This document shows, piece after piece, positions 10,245-20,369 of a stretch of 37,979 nt of DNA (its first letter is position 1; the number at the start of each line of letters is the position of its first letter). The notes under the pieces are model-generated. The model did not search any database. It saw only the letters and a program-made list of their open reading frames with translations, and was not told the origin of the DNA. The position numbers and the translations under genes were made by a program. Location of the stretch: NCBI GenBank assembly GCA_003427395.1, contig BFEA01000240.1:306955-344933 (forward strand), given 5' to 3'. Origin of the DNA: Chara braunii (taxonomy: Eukaryota > Streptophyta > Charophyceae > Charales > Characeae).

Positions 10245-10554
10245 GTCTATCTATTTATCTATCTATCTATCTATCTATATATCTCTCTATCTCTTTCTCT
10301 CTATCTCTCTCATACACACACACATACACACACTCACACACACACACACACATACACACACACTCACAAATGGCAATCCGGTGGGACGGTGTATATTTCC
10401 ATGCTGTGGCGGGAGATTCAACCGATTTTGCTTCTCCTCTCAAACATTCTCACAAATGGCAATCTCGCGGGCGACACTGGTGTGTGTGTGTGTGTGTGTC
10501 TGCGATACGACATCGCAATATACACCATGCGCGACAGAGAGAGACAAATTTTGT

Positions 10555-10628
<74 letters not shown>
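10001..10628. repeat. Microsatellite cluster: (TC)n, (TC)n/(TATC)n, (CA)n, (GT)n, (GA)n
   Basis: (TC)n at 10001-10070; (TC)n grading into (TATC)n and degenerate TCTATC at 10159-10310; (CA)n at 10311-10368; (GT)n at 10480-10499; (GA)n at about 10554-10628. The unique islands between them repeat each other: ACAAATGGCAATC occurs near 10366 and 10453, and GGGAGATTCA(NNC)GATTTTGCT near 10079 and 10411. Open frames of Ser-Leu, Tyr-Leu, Thr-His or Arg-Glu repeats are by-products. Confidence 0.95.
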
Positions 10629-10631
<3 letters not shown>

Positions 10632-11829
10632 CACACCTCAATCTGTCATCACGAGTGCGTTGTTTGTTTTACTCCCCCAGACCTCGCCTCAACTCGGTTG
10701 ATCCGCATCGTCGTTCTGCTGTCCACGGATGCAGCAAGCCGCTTTCCCCTCTGCGACCTCTCCGTCGACAACCCCCGTACTGATCGATCCACAGGGCAAC
10801 TCACGTCCGGATCGATCTACGTTGTCATTATGCTGTGCAAAGGTGCAGCTGTTCGTGGTCGTTGTGCTGTCCACGAGCGCAGCAAGCCGGTCTCCCCTCC
10901 GTGACCTCTTGGTCGACAACCCCCGCACTGATCGATCCACAGATCAACTCACATCCTCACTCATTATCATCTCCCGCCGTGTCCTCCTCCCGCATTTCCC
11001 ATGCTCGGTGCTCTCTCCTGCTCCCGTAAATGCGGACATGCACATCGCCCCTCTCCTCCTCCTCCGCCCCGCCTGCGGCCTCTTTGCCCCCCGCACCTTC
11101 GCTTTCGCCCTTTCCCATCCCCTCCACCGGCCGATCGACACGTGAACCCACGTTGTCTTTCCGCTGCACACCTCCGCAGCAAGGTCCTCTCGTCTCTACA
11201 CCTGCTATCATTATCTCCCACTGCGCCATGCCCACCGCGCTCTCCCACTCCCTCTTACACGCACATGCACATGACCGGCCTCGTCTCCCTCCGCCCTGCT
11301 CCCTGCCTCTTTTCCCCGTGGACCTCCCGTTCGCCCCTTTCGCATCGCTGCTCATCGCCATGCATCGATACACGCACACGCTATGCAACGTCCCACTCAC
11401 ACACATCTTCTCGGGGGCGCTGCCGCTCCGCGCTGCCCTTGGCCCACCTCGATTTCCGCGCCGTGCGTTGGCCTCCCCTCCGCCCCCTGAGCCCGCGTCG
11501 CTTTTCGCCAACCCGTGTCGTGGGCGGGTTGGCCCGGTTCACTTTCGTCGCGCATCGGCATACATCGACACACGCACATGCCATGCAACGTCCCCGCGTC
11601 ACTTTTCACAAACCTGCGTCGTGCGCGCGTCCCGATTCACTTTTCCCTGGCCGCAAGTTTCCCTGCCCGCCTCGACGCGAGCCTCGCCCTTACACCGGTT
11701 CAAGTTTCCCTGCCCGCCTCAGCGAGGGCCTCGCCCCTGCACCGGTTCCCCTGCCCGGTTCCACCCGTCCACAGGTTTCCCTTGGGCCCGCGACCAGCCA
11801 TGTCGGCGGGAGTCACGGGACCTTTGTAT
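10629..11829. other. Pyrimidine-rich region with degenerate ~150-bp repeats, no convincing gene
   Basis: CTGTCCACG..GCAGCAAGCCG occurs near 10717 and 10869, with shared flanks (GACAACCCCCG.ACTGATCGATCCACAG), a period of about 150 bp. Later units centred on ACACGCACA.GC.ATGCAACGTCCC repeat near 11370 and 11570, and GTTTCCCTGCCCGCCTC repeats near 11655 and 11705. Two overlapping Pro/Arg/Ser/His-rich frames (11001-11960 and 11030-11836) are open at once. That points to composition rather than coding. Confidence 0.6.
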
Positions 11830-12572
11830 CTTTTAATAGTATAGACTCTATAGAGATGATTCGTGAATCAACTGTCCCAGGCCCGTGTAAGGGTCCCCCT
11901 CCACTACTCTATACTCACGAAACTTCGAGAGTAACGCCTCGCTCCACTGACTCTAGATAGGTACTCTTGAAAACACCCTTCGAGAGCTGTTAGAAAGCAC
12001 TCTCAAAAGGCACTCTTGAAGTGTCTGGAGTTCCCAGCCTGCAACGAGATGTTTTTTTGGAGTCCTCTCTCCGAGTCCCGCTGCGGTCATTTCTTTTCGA
12101 GAAGGGGCCTCACGTCGCCGCGGTCAGAACAGGTCAGCGCTGTCTTGTAGTGAGGTGGAAGAGCTCAAGAAAACCTAGAGGGCTTCTAGAGTACACCCCT
12201 CTAGAGTAAGTGGAGCGAAGCCTTCATTTCTGAGAGTTTTGCACTTCGGACGGCTCTAGACGCGCTCACGAAAGTTTTCATGAGTCTACAGTAGTGGAGC
12301 GAGACCCAAATTCACACTTATTGTAGGAGTCAAACTCTAGTTTGTTCATGGGTGTACCATGGGCCTCTCTCCACTACCCTCGAAATGTGTAACATGAGAG
12401 TGAATCTTCTGCTACAACATGAAAAGGTACAACGCCACAATTTTGTCTTTTCTGCATGTCAAGAGTAGTGTAGCTACAACCTATGTCATACTCAAACTCT
12501 AGTCTGTTAATCAACACCTCATGGGTGTACGATTCACCTCCTTGTTTTTTATATTCCTCGCTTAGTATATTC
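11830..12572. other. Unclassified intergenic sequence with short internal repeats
   Basis: No sustained ORF with a recognisable motif. Variants of GTGGAGCGA and CTCCACTA recur in both orientations (11910-12370). CAAACTCTAGT.TGTT occurs twice (near 12331 and 12492), each time followed by CATGGGTGTAC. It may be part of an unidentified repeat. Confidence 0.4.
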
Positions 12573-12672
12573 ATATAGCTGAAAATCGGGGTCCAGCTTC
12601 CCTTACATCATTATGCCACATGGGCTGCTAGACGGATGGCAGTCACCCACAATACTCGATTTTCAGCTATAT
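12573..12672. repeat. 100-bp unit with perfect 16-bp terminal inverted repeats (MITE-like)
   Basis: ATATAGCTGAAAATCG (12573-12588) is exactly complementary to CGATTTTCAGCTATAT (12657-12672). The loop is 68 bases with no ORF. A GCCTGATTGCAA direct repeat follows at once. The size and perfect termini suggest a very short non-autonomous DNA element or a hairpin. I cannot see a clear target duplication. Confidence 0.5.
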
Positions 12673-12784
12673 GGCCTGATTGCAAGCCTGATTGCAAGGG
12701 AACTCCGGGAGCTAGGTATGAACATGCTACTACAGGTCTTTATGAGGGTGCACAGTGACTCCCATCTAGCTTAGTTGTGTGGTG

Positions 12785-13110
12785 ATGATAGAGAGTTGGG
12801 TATCCTCCGTTCCCTCGTATGTCCCTGGAGCCCGTTCCGGCCATGACACCCCCGACATCCTGTACTAAGGAACAACTATGCCAGCCTCAACCCTATGCTA
12901 CGTACTAGGAGGATAACCAACCCTAGGTCATGAGTTATGGACTGAGTTTCTTTATCCTAATGTTGTCTTTTTATTACAGTGTACTATGATGTTGATGGTA
13001 GAGAGATGGGGATCCTCCGTTCCCTCGTATATCCCTAGAGCCCGTTCCGGCCCTGCGGTAAGGTGCAGTATCTCCTGACACCCCCGACATCAGTACTAAG
13101 GATTGCTATG
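12785..13110. repeat. Pair of ~100-bp direct repeats with a LINE C-terminal scrap
   Basis: Units near 12785-12890 and 12994-13110 share CCTCCGTTCCCTCGTAT, GAGCCCGTTCCGGCC, GACACCCCCGACATC and a final CTATGCCA. At 12885-12933 the sequence is nearly the same as 33300-33348, which codes on the minus strand for part of the LINE C-terminus (GYPPSTYLRVEAG there). This stretch therefore contains an old LINE fragment on the minus strand. Confidence 0.6.
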
Positions 13111-13295
13111 CCAGGACCGCTGGAGCGCTAGTGCTAGCATCCTGCGCCAGCCAACCGACGAGGCTCGGTTGCACCTGGCTCAACCAGCATCTGGGGAGTT
13201 TTTTTCTCTCCCAGGTTGCTGGGCCTGTTGATGCGCCCGACACGTGGCAGTATGGTCGTGCGTGACGTGCTTCTTCCGAAGGAGGACGACACGTG

Positions 13296-13479
13296 AACAG
13301 GGGAAGTGCCAACCAGAGTATTGACTACTTTCATCAGAAGCGCGATGGATTCAGAGGGGATACTACAACTACACGGGGCGGTATGGCTTGACATCTTGGC
13401 GGTGGCCCATCAACAGCTGCGGAAGACAGTGGGTGAGCTGACTCAGCGATCTCAGGAGCGGCGGGCGGATGAAGGGGGT
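13296..13479 (+). repeat. Left copy of the 184-bp direct repeat flanking the Ty3 element
   Basis: Matches 26892-27075 with 8 differences in 184 positions. It contains the ATG (13345) and first ~45 codons of the Asn-rich hypothetical gene. The LTR starts at the next base. Read together, the two copies look like one locus interrupted by the element, with an unusually long target duplication. Confidence 0.85.
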
Positions 13480-14287
13480 TGTGACGAACCACTTTCTGTA
13501 ACGCGCGATTTTCTGCGCGGTTGCAACAAGGGGTCCTAAGCTGGGAAGATTGGGCCAATTACGGGAGATCGAGATCGGTGGAGAATTGCATTAGTGTCCT
13601 CGCTTTTTTTTCGTCCTTTTCGTCGCTTCTTTTTCGAATGGCTAGGCACGGAGCTGGGTGTGTCTTGGGACGGTCGGTTGATTGATTGGTCGGATGGACG
13701 TCTGGCGTGCAGCCGCGCGCGCACGCGATTAATAAATATTGACGTCGTTTCTTTCATTTCGGTTTCGATCTTTTGGGCGCAGGCGTCGCACGGGGAATTT
13801 GCTTCGTTCTTTTGAATTTCCTTTTGAATTTTGTCGAGTCCCCGATGGCTCTCCCCCGATGGCTCTCGGAATTTCAGACTTTCCTTCTGAACCTTGTGCT
13901 TTTTGCTTCTTCGCATTAGATAGGAATTAGGAATTCAGTAGTTAGGATTTTTCTTTTTCTTGCCGCGCGGCGCCTTCGTCCACGCACTTCTTTTTGCGGC
14001 TGGAACGGTATTCTGATTAGTAGGCGCCCTTAATCGTGTGTGTAACTGTAATTTTGGGGCGGACGCCATTCTAACTGTATTTTCCTTCTTGCATCTTGTC
14101 TTTCCCGCCCTCCTTCTCTTTCTGTTGCTGAAGTTTTCGTAAGCCACGGCTTGCATGCTCGGATCGATGCGTGGAGAAGGGCTACGTCCCCCACGCCGCG
14201 GCCCGACCATGCAGAACGCAGGCGCTCCCTCTCTAATCCCCACTCTAAGTCCTGGTAATTCCGTGTTCTTCGCGCATGCATGCACAC

Positions 14288-14294
14288 TATAAAT
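14288..14294 (+). promoter_or_regulatory. Putative TATA box of the 5' LTR
   Basis: TATAAAT, conserved at the same place in the 3' LTR (25237-25243), preceded by a GCATGCATGC palindrome. It is the best core-promoter candidate. No start site can be fixed from sequence. Confidence 0.5.
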
Positions 14295-14781
14295 TTCGGC
14301 TGCGCGATTAGTCAGCTCTCTTAACCCGTTGATGGAAGCTCGGGGTTGCGCGATCAGGAAGGGTCGGCACACGAGCGAAGTAAGAGGTGAGTAGAGTATG
14401 AGTTGGGCAACCCGACGGGCTGGTGCCGAACGCACGGGATTAACGTGGGCCACGACGGACTGTGGGCACATGCGAATCCGATGGGTGCGGGAGGACTAAG
14501 CGGGGTGACAACTTCGTGGGTTGGTGCGTGACGACGGACTGTCCGCATCCGAGAAGAGAGAGAGAGAAGGAGAGAGTTGAGGTCGATAGACGCGGATTTG
14601 CTGTTTCTTTGTCTCTTCCCCCTCTTCATCTGTGTACATACATTTTGATTGCGGCTCCGGGTGGTTTTGCCCGTTCTTATTTTCGGCTTTCTGGAATCTG
14701 GGCTTGGGTTTTTGCTCACACTTGTCCTTGCGAAGTCCGTCCCGATTGCATTATGTGTATGATTGCCGAATGTATGAATGC

Positions 14782-15401
14782 NNNNNNNNNNNNNNNNNNN
14801 NNNNNNNNNNNNNNNNNNNNNNNNNNNNNNNNNNNNNNNNNNNNNNNNNNNNNNNNNNNNNNNNNNNNNNNNNNNNNNNNNNNNNNNNNNNNNNNNNNNN
14901 NNNNNNNNNNNNNNNNNNNNNNNNNNNNNNNNNNNNNNNNNNNNNNNNNNNNNNNNNNNNNNNNNNNNNNNNNNNNNNNNNNNNNNNNNNNNNNNNNNNN
15001 NNNNNNNNNNNNNNNNNNNNNNNNNNNNNNNNNNNNNNNNNNNNNNNNNNNNNNNNNNNNNNNNNNNNNNNNNNNNNNNNNNNNNNNNNNNNNNNNNNNN
15101 NNNNNNNNNNNNNNNNNNNNNNNNNNNNNNNNNNNNNNNNNNNNNNNNNNNNNNNNNNNNNNNNNNNNNNNNNNNNNNNNNNNNNNNNNNNNNNNNNNNN
15201 NNNNNNNNNNNNNNNNNNNNNNNNNNNNNNNNNNNNNNNNNNNNNNNNNNNNNNNNNNNNNNNNNNNNNNNNNNNNNNNNNNNNNNNNNNNNNNNNNNNN
15301 NNNNNNNNNNNNNNNNNNNNNNNNNNNNNNNNNNNNNNNNNNNNNNNNNNNNNNNNNNNNNNNNNNNNNNNNNNNNNNNNNNNNNNNNNNNNNNNNNNNN
15401 N
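14782..15401. other. Assembly gap (620 N) inside the 5' LTR
   Basis: The run of N begins after GAATGC and ends before CTCAGACTC. The same two flanks border the gap in the 3' LTR, so the missing segment is a part of the LTR that the assembly could not resolve. Confidence 1.
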
Positions 15402-16004
15402 CTCAGACTCATCTTACGACCCGGATTATTTCATCCCTTGGATAAACGAACTCATAAGGCTGCGATACCCCTGTCACACGGAGAATCGACTATGTCAGCG
15501 GGAATTCCACTGCGTCACCTCTAGCGACCCTCGGTGCGCTGATTTCCCTTCTGCCGACCACACCTATTACTTCACCCACCCGGGATTTGTTGTCATCACC
15601 ACCAGTTTCCCTCATTTCCGCCTTCTTTTCCCATATCATCAACTCAGCGTCGTTCCGTGGCCGGCCATAGCCCCCTATTGGCCCAGTACGTTTTGTGTGA
15701 ATTGCCGACGTAGCGGCGACGGAGAACTCCGGAATTCCGAGGGCCCAATCGAAGTACGCGGCGGCCCCCGACGGCCTAACTTTTGGGGCCCGCCTCCAGT
15801 GCAGAGGGATTTCCCCGTAAACCGTCGCCCACAGTGCCCCGGCCCCATCGGACCCTGAGTCCCTCGCGCATGCGCTCCTTATTCGCCCAATTGCATTCAT
15901 ACCCTTAAGACTCCCCCACTTCCCCAAAAATCCTTGGCACACCCCTTTTCGCACTTCCAGGCCCATATCCCACTCCGATCAGTTAGTCGCACTCGGCGTG
16001 AGGT

Positions 16005-16018
16005 TGGTATCGGAGCCC
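16005..16018 (+). promoter_or_regulatory. Primer binding site, initiator tRNA-Met type
   Basis: TGGTATCGGAGCCC directly follows the 5' LTR. The usual plant LTR-element site begins TGGTATCAGAGC, complementary to the 3' end of initiator tRNA-Met; this copy differs at one base of that core. Confidence 0.8.
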
Positions 16019-16158
16019 GACACGTGGCTAGGGTCTTAGGATTGATAGCACGGTAATTAGGCGACCTGGCTAACCGAGGGCGACCTCGCCCTCGGAACGC
16101 GCATAGACGCGACCCTATCGTCAGCCGAAGCAGATCGGCTAACCGACGAGCAGCCAAT

Positions 16159-18300
16159 ATGGCTGCCAACGTGCCAAACCCGGTTCCACAACAAAATGCT
16201 AATCCACCAAATCAACCCGCCCCACGTGCACGAGCTCCCATGGCGCCACCTAATCTCTATCTATTTGATCCGGCGCACCATCTCGCAGGAGCATGGCTGG
16301 CCACACTTAGAGCCCAACAGTATACTGACAATGAAGCACACATCAAGATTCCCGCCCGATTGGGGGGAGACGCTCATCATTGGTTTAGCACCTACGTGTG
16401 GGTCGATCTCACGACCTTCGAAAGGGATTTCATGAACCGATTTGATTATGTTCACCTCGGGCAAGCGCTGTACATGATCAAGGACCGAGTGCAAAAACCT
16501 CTCGAATCCGTTGCGGAATATCGAAACCGGTTCTACAGAATGTTCGTAAAAACTGAGCGAGGCGAGCAAGTAGGAAGAGATCTATTCATTGATGGACTTC
16601 GCAACCGAACTACAAGGGCTAAGTTGCAGAAGGAATTTCCCCCCATCACTCACACGCTACAACAAATCATGGCTGCTGCAAAAGAAATGGAACGAAAGTT
16701 TGCGGCGAACTTCCTGGAAGGAAAAGACTATCCTAGAGAAGGGGATTCGACCGAACTTGCACGAGCGAGAGCTGAATTAGCCGCCTTACAGAACAAGTTC
16801 GAAAACATGGGGTTTGTGTCAGGACCTGTCACCTATATGGAACAGATAGGCCCCAAACGAGTGATCCTAAGTGAGGTTCTGAGTACGTCCGCTCCTGCGA
16901 TGCCCCCACCCGTAAGGGCGTTACCCCCACCACCTGTTGAGGCTCCCGCACGAACGAACGAATCAGCGGCCATTTTCAAACTAACCAAAACCTTGATTAG
17001 TTTGATCCAGGAAAGCAAAAAGGAGCAGCGAGAGCACAATGCTCGGCTGGAAGCCATGATGAGGAACATGCGGCCCATTGCGGTACGCGCCCCTCCGATG
17101 CAGCAAGGATTAGCCCCAGCACCTGCGCTCGGAGGAGTCGCAAATAATCTGAATGTCTGTTATGCCTGTTATCAGCCAAAACATCTAGCCCGTGATTGCC
17201 CCCACCGACCCCCACAACAGCGAATCGGTGTCGCGCCTATAGCGGCGGCTCCCATCGCTAACGGTCTTGGACGATTCGGAGCTTTGATGGAAGAAATACA
17301 GGGTATGGGAAGTGCCCTGGCCACCACGGCTGAGGCCGCCGAGCTAATCCCGCTAGATCAATACGTATCGCTGGGATATCATGGGCTTGGAATGATCGGA
17401 ACAATCAGACCAGCGCCAGAACCGAAAGAGGTGGCGGAGTGGCGACCGTCTCTAGGAGAAATGGAGTCGGGAGGACCCACCTTCGTCACAGAAGAGATCG
17501 ATGTATTAAACATCATCCGAGCCTTGGACTATCGGATTCCCCTTCCGATCGGTCATCTACTCTCGATCTCCGAGCAAGCCAACGAGCGAATGCTACAGCA
17601 TTGCAAAGCAAACCGAAAGCGATTCGCCCTCGCTCGAACACCGAATGCAAAAGCCAAAGGCCCCACGCCAGAAGAAAACCAAACAGGCACTCCGGATCCG
17701 ATACGGGTGGGTTTAATTCAGAAAGACGATCATTTCTTACGGATTAAACCGATTCCGTGGAAATCCGCAGAATGTGATATTGAAATTTGGGGAATTACCT
17801 ACAACACAATTATAGATTCGGGAGCAGCCGTGTTGGCGATTTCACTGAGAGTGGTCGAAAGGGCAGGTAGGAAAAACGATTTGATCATGCTCAATGTGAA
17901 AGATCAGCTCGTTTTGGCAGATGAGGAAAAGATCAAAACTGTGGGGAAAATGACCAATGTCGCCTTCCGATTAGGAAAAGTACACGCGCTTCGGGATGTC
18001 GTAGTACTAGATGTCAATACGTACGACGTTCTTTTCGGACTTCCCGCTCTTATGGCGTTACAAGCGAACCTGGATTTCGAGCGACGATTGATCGTCCTCC
18101 GAAATACAGGAGGAAAACCCTACGCTGTGCCCATGCGATTGACCCTTCGCACTACTATTAACGTGGTTCCGCGGGTTTCGCCGATGATGGCAGGGACTCT
18201 CCGCATGATCTCCTGGGATGAATCCGCAAAGGGAAAGTCATCAACAGATGATGCGGAAAGAAGTGACGAAGATGATCCGGAGATCTTGAAATTGGTATGA
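16159..18300 (+). CDS. Gag-protease polyprotein of the Ty3 element (713 aa)
   Basis: Intact frame from ATG 16159, 155 bases after the primer site. Order: a Pro/Asn-rich N-terminus; a retrotransposon Gag domain at roughly residues 50-190, including RVQKPLESVAEYRNRF; a Glu/Lys helix; a Pro-rich linker; a CCHC knuckle CYACYQPKHLARDC at 334-347; and an aspartic protease with IIDSGAAVLAIS (catalytic Asp 553) and later DVLFGLPAL. Known: Gag forms the particle and the knuckle binds RNA; the protease, as a dimer, cuts the polyproteins. The stop TGA (18298-18300) overlaps an ATG at 18297 that opens pol, so pol may be translated by reinitiation rather than as a fusion. It is the best preserved gene in the window. 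Confidence 0.93.
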   Translation: MAANVPNPVPQQNANPPNQPAPRARAPMAPPNLYLFDPAHHLAGAWLATLRAQQYTDNEAHIKIPARLGGDAHHWFSTYVWVDLTTFERDFMNRFDYVHLGQALYMIKDRVQKPLESVAEYRNRFYRMFVKTERGEQVGRDLFIDGLRNRTTRAKLQKEFPPITHTLQQIMAAAKEMERKFAANFLEGKDYPREGDSTELARARAELAALQNKFENMGFVSGPVTYMEQIGPKRVILSEVLSTSAPAMPPPVRALPPPPVEAPARTNESAAIFKLTKTLISLIQESKKEQREHNARLEAMMRNMRPIAVRAPPMQQGLAPAPALGGVANNLNVCYACYQPKHLARDCPHRPPQQRIGVAPIAAAPIANGLGRFGALMEEIQGMGSALATTAEAAELIPLDQYVSLGYHGLGMIGTIRPAPEPKEVAEWRPSLGEMESGGPTFVTEEIDVLNIIRALDYRIPLPIGHLLSISEQANERMLQHCKANRKRFALARTPNAKAKGPTPEENQTGTPDPIRVGLIQKDDHFLRIKPIPWKSAECDIEIWGITYNTIIDSGAAVLAISLRVVERAGRKNDLIMLNVKDQLVLADEEKIKTVGKMTNVAFRLGKVHALRDVVVLDVNTYDVLFGLPALMALQANLDFERRLIVLRNTGGKPYAVPMRLTLRTTINVVPRVSPMMAGTLRMISWDESAKGKSSTDDAERSDEDDPEILKLV

Positions 18301-20359
18301 CAACGCGTTTGCTACCCGCCGCCCAAAATGATAGCGAGAACGATGCAACTGACCAGCCGAAAAATTCAAAGGACCAAGGCAATGACCTTGGGTGAGCCCC
18401 TCGTGCAGATTTCGAGGATGGTCGACTCTTTGGAACCCCCCAAACTCTGTACGAAGGAATTACCCCTCTCCTCGCCAGGTATAGCGACAAAAAGCATTAT
18501 TGCGACATTACGAAATTACCTAAGTCTTTATTGACATCTGCTAAAGAAGTAAGATTGTTACGCTTGGGGGCGGAAGCAAGCTCTCTGGAACCCCCTGGGC
18601 GTTTCGAGGCAGAAACAGATGGACTGGGGATAAAGATCACAACTAAGAACGTGCCATGGCAGGATGTTGTGACGGGATTTCCCCGGAAGGACACGTGGCA
18701 ATCCGGGAAGAAGACGCCCAGATGATGGCCACGGTGTTCTCCTGGCGATCGGACCATTTGTTCATCTCGGCGCCTCCGCCCGACGTGGCAAAACAGACAT
18801 GTACGAAACAGCTTGACGTTCGGATCGGGGATCAACTTTTTGAACTACACGTTCCACAGTACGTACCGGATGAAATCCACCGGGTGATTGCGGACATTCT
18901 AACGGAATATCCAGGAGCGATTAGCGTGACAGATACAGACATTGGTTTGTCGTTAGTAATCCAACATGAAATTCAGACAGGAAATCACTCCCCGATTCAT
19001 TGCAAACCTTACCTCTATTCGTTGATTGAACTCAAAAAGACTCTCGAACGAATTCGGGAATTCGAAGCCAGCAGCTGGATTGAACCCGTCATCGGACCTT
19101 GGTCCTTTCCCGTAGTGTTAGTACTAAAGAAAAACGGAGCGATTCGCATTTGCATTGATTATCGCAAGCTGAATGAAATCACGATCATGTGTATCCCCTC
19201 CCCCGGATTGATGATTTGTTGGATGGGATTGGATGCGCCAATTATTTCAGCAAGTTTGATATTCGGCATGGCTTCCATAATATTCAGGTTAAAGAGGAAG
19301 ATCGGTCGAAGACGGCCTTTGTGTTGTTCGAGGGCACGTGGCAGTGGGTTCGGTTTCCAATGGGGATTTGCAATGCGCCTGCCACATTTCAGCGAGCGAT
19401 GAACATGATGTTCCAGAACTTCGTCAACAAGACACGGCTGACGCAAGGGATGATTAACTTCTGCGTGATCGTGTACATGGACGACATCCTGGTCTATTCG
19501 AAAACCTATCACGGGCACACGCAACACATCGAATGGACATTGGGCGCGTTGAGAGACGCTGGGTTCAAGATTGCGCTCGAGAAGAGCAATTTTTTCCTCC
19601 CGGAAATTTCGTTCTTGGGCTACGTCGTGACACGTGGAGGATTGTGGCCGAATTCGAGAAAAGTTGCGGCGGTGAAAGAAGCCCCGGTTCCCACGTCACT
19701 GACGCAGGTTCAAGCCTTCTTGGGATTGACGTCGTACTACCGGCGCTTCATCAAGGGTTTTGCCGCGATTGCGCAGCCACTAACGAATCTGTTAAGGAAG
19801 GACCAGCCTCTCAGTTGGGACGCGGAGTGTCAACAGGCTTTTCGACGGCCCCTATTTGATTCGGTCGGACCCCTCGAAGCAGTTCATTCTCATCACGGAC
19901 TGGCAACCGGAAGCTATTTCCGCTATTCTAGCGTTGAAGGGGAACGATGGTCGTGAACACGTCATCGAATACGCGTCACGCACCGCATCGGACGAACGAA
20001 GGAATGACTCGGCGCCTCAAGGCGAATGCTACGCACTAGTCTGGGGAATCCAACACTTCCATCCGTATCTCTACGGACAGAAGTTTCGCCTCGTGACAGA
20101 TCACGAACCCTTGCTGGCGCTGAAGAAACTCACCAACTACACGGGCATGATTGGCCGTTGGGCGGTGCGACTGCAAGAATACAACTTCGATATCGTCCAT
20201 CGAAAGATAGAGCGACACGGCAACGCGGACGGGCTGACACGTCTGCATCGACCTGCCAAGGTACCAAAGGGCGAGGAAATTACACTGTGGAAAGAGTCGG
20301 ACTTGACCAACGAGCTGAAATACGGACAAGTGGTGGTTCTTCCACGTGGCAAGAAGTAA
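18297..20359 (+). pseudogene. Pol, first part: reverse transcriptase and RNase H, disrupted
   Basis: ATG 18297 opens the frame, which has TGA at 18393 and continues to about 18700, where it shifts to frame 2. RT then reads on, including IRICIDYRKLNEIT, to a 2-nt TG insertion near 19190, then in frame 1: YPLPRIDDLLDG, FSKFDIRHGFHNIQ, FPMGICNAPATFQRAM, and catalytic YMDD at 19474-19485. An extra T in the run at 19839-19842 shifts to frame 2, giving RNase H: FILITDWQPEA, an ECYALVWGI block, LVTDHEP and NADGLTRLH. It ends at TAA 20357-20359. All catalytic motifs survive, so the damage is a few point events. Function: copies element RNA and removes the RNA strand. The next ORF starts 10 bases beyond this stop in another frame. 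Confidence 0.88.
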
Positions 20360-20369
20360 AACGGTGGCG

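Larger units (their letters stand above)
13480..16004 (+). repeat. 5' LTR of the Ty3 element (contains assembly gap 14782-15401)
   Basis: Starts TGTGACGAACC and matches 24443-26883 on both sides of the gap. The boundary with the interior is set by the last shared bases (GGCGTGAGGT) and the primer site that follows. It does not end in a clear CA. A TATA box lies at 14288. A dinucleotide AGAGAG tract is near 14553. Open frames crossing the N run are meaningless. Confidence 0.92.

Noticed and set aside
10076-10904. Two ~240-260-codon frames rich in Ser-Leu, Tyr-Leu-Ser, Thr-His and Arg-Glu
   Set aside because: They are translations of dinucleotide and tetranucleotide repeats, open in two frames at once.
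11001-11960. 319-codon Pro/Ser/Arg/His-rich frame
   Set aside because: A second long frame overlaps it and the DNA is made of degenerate pyrimidine-rich repeats; no motif or codon signal supports it.
14354-15858. Long open frames on both strands across the N run in the 5' LTR (and the same at 25526-26657)
   Set aside because: They are open only because N codons are not stops; the flanking parts show no domain and lie in LTR sequence.
20346-20359. A programmed frameshift from RNase H into the PHD-integrase ORF
   Set aside because: The 14-base overlap has no convincing slippery site, and the nearby pol already contains several ordinary indels; another indel is the simpler reading, though not excluded.
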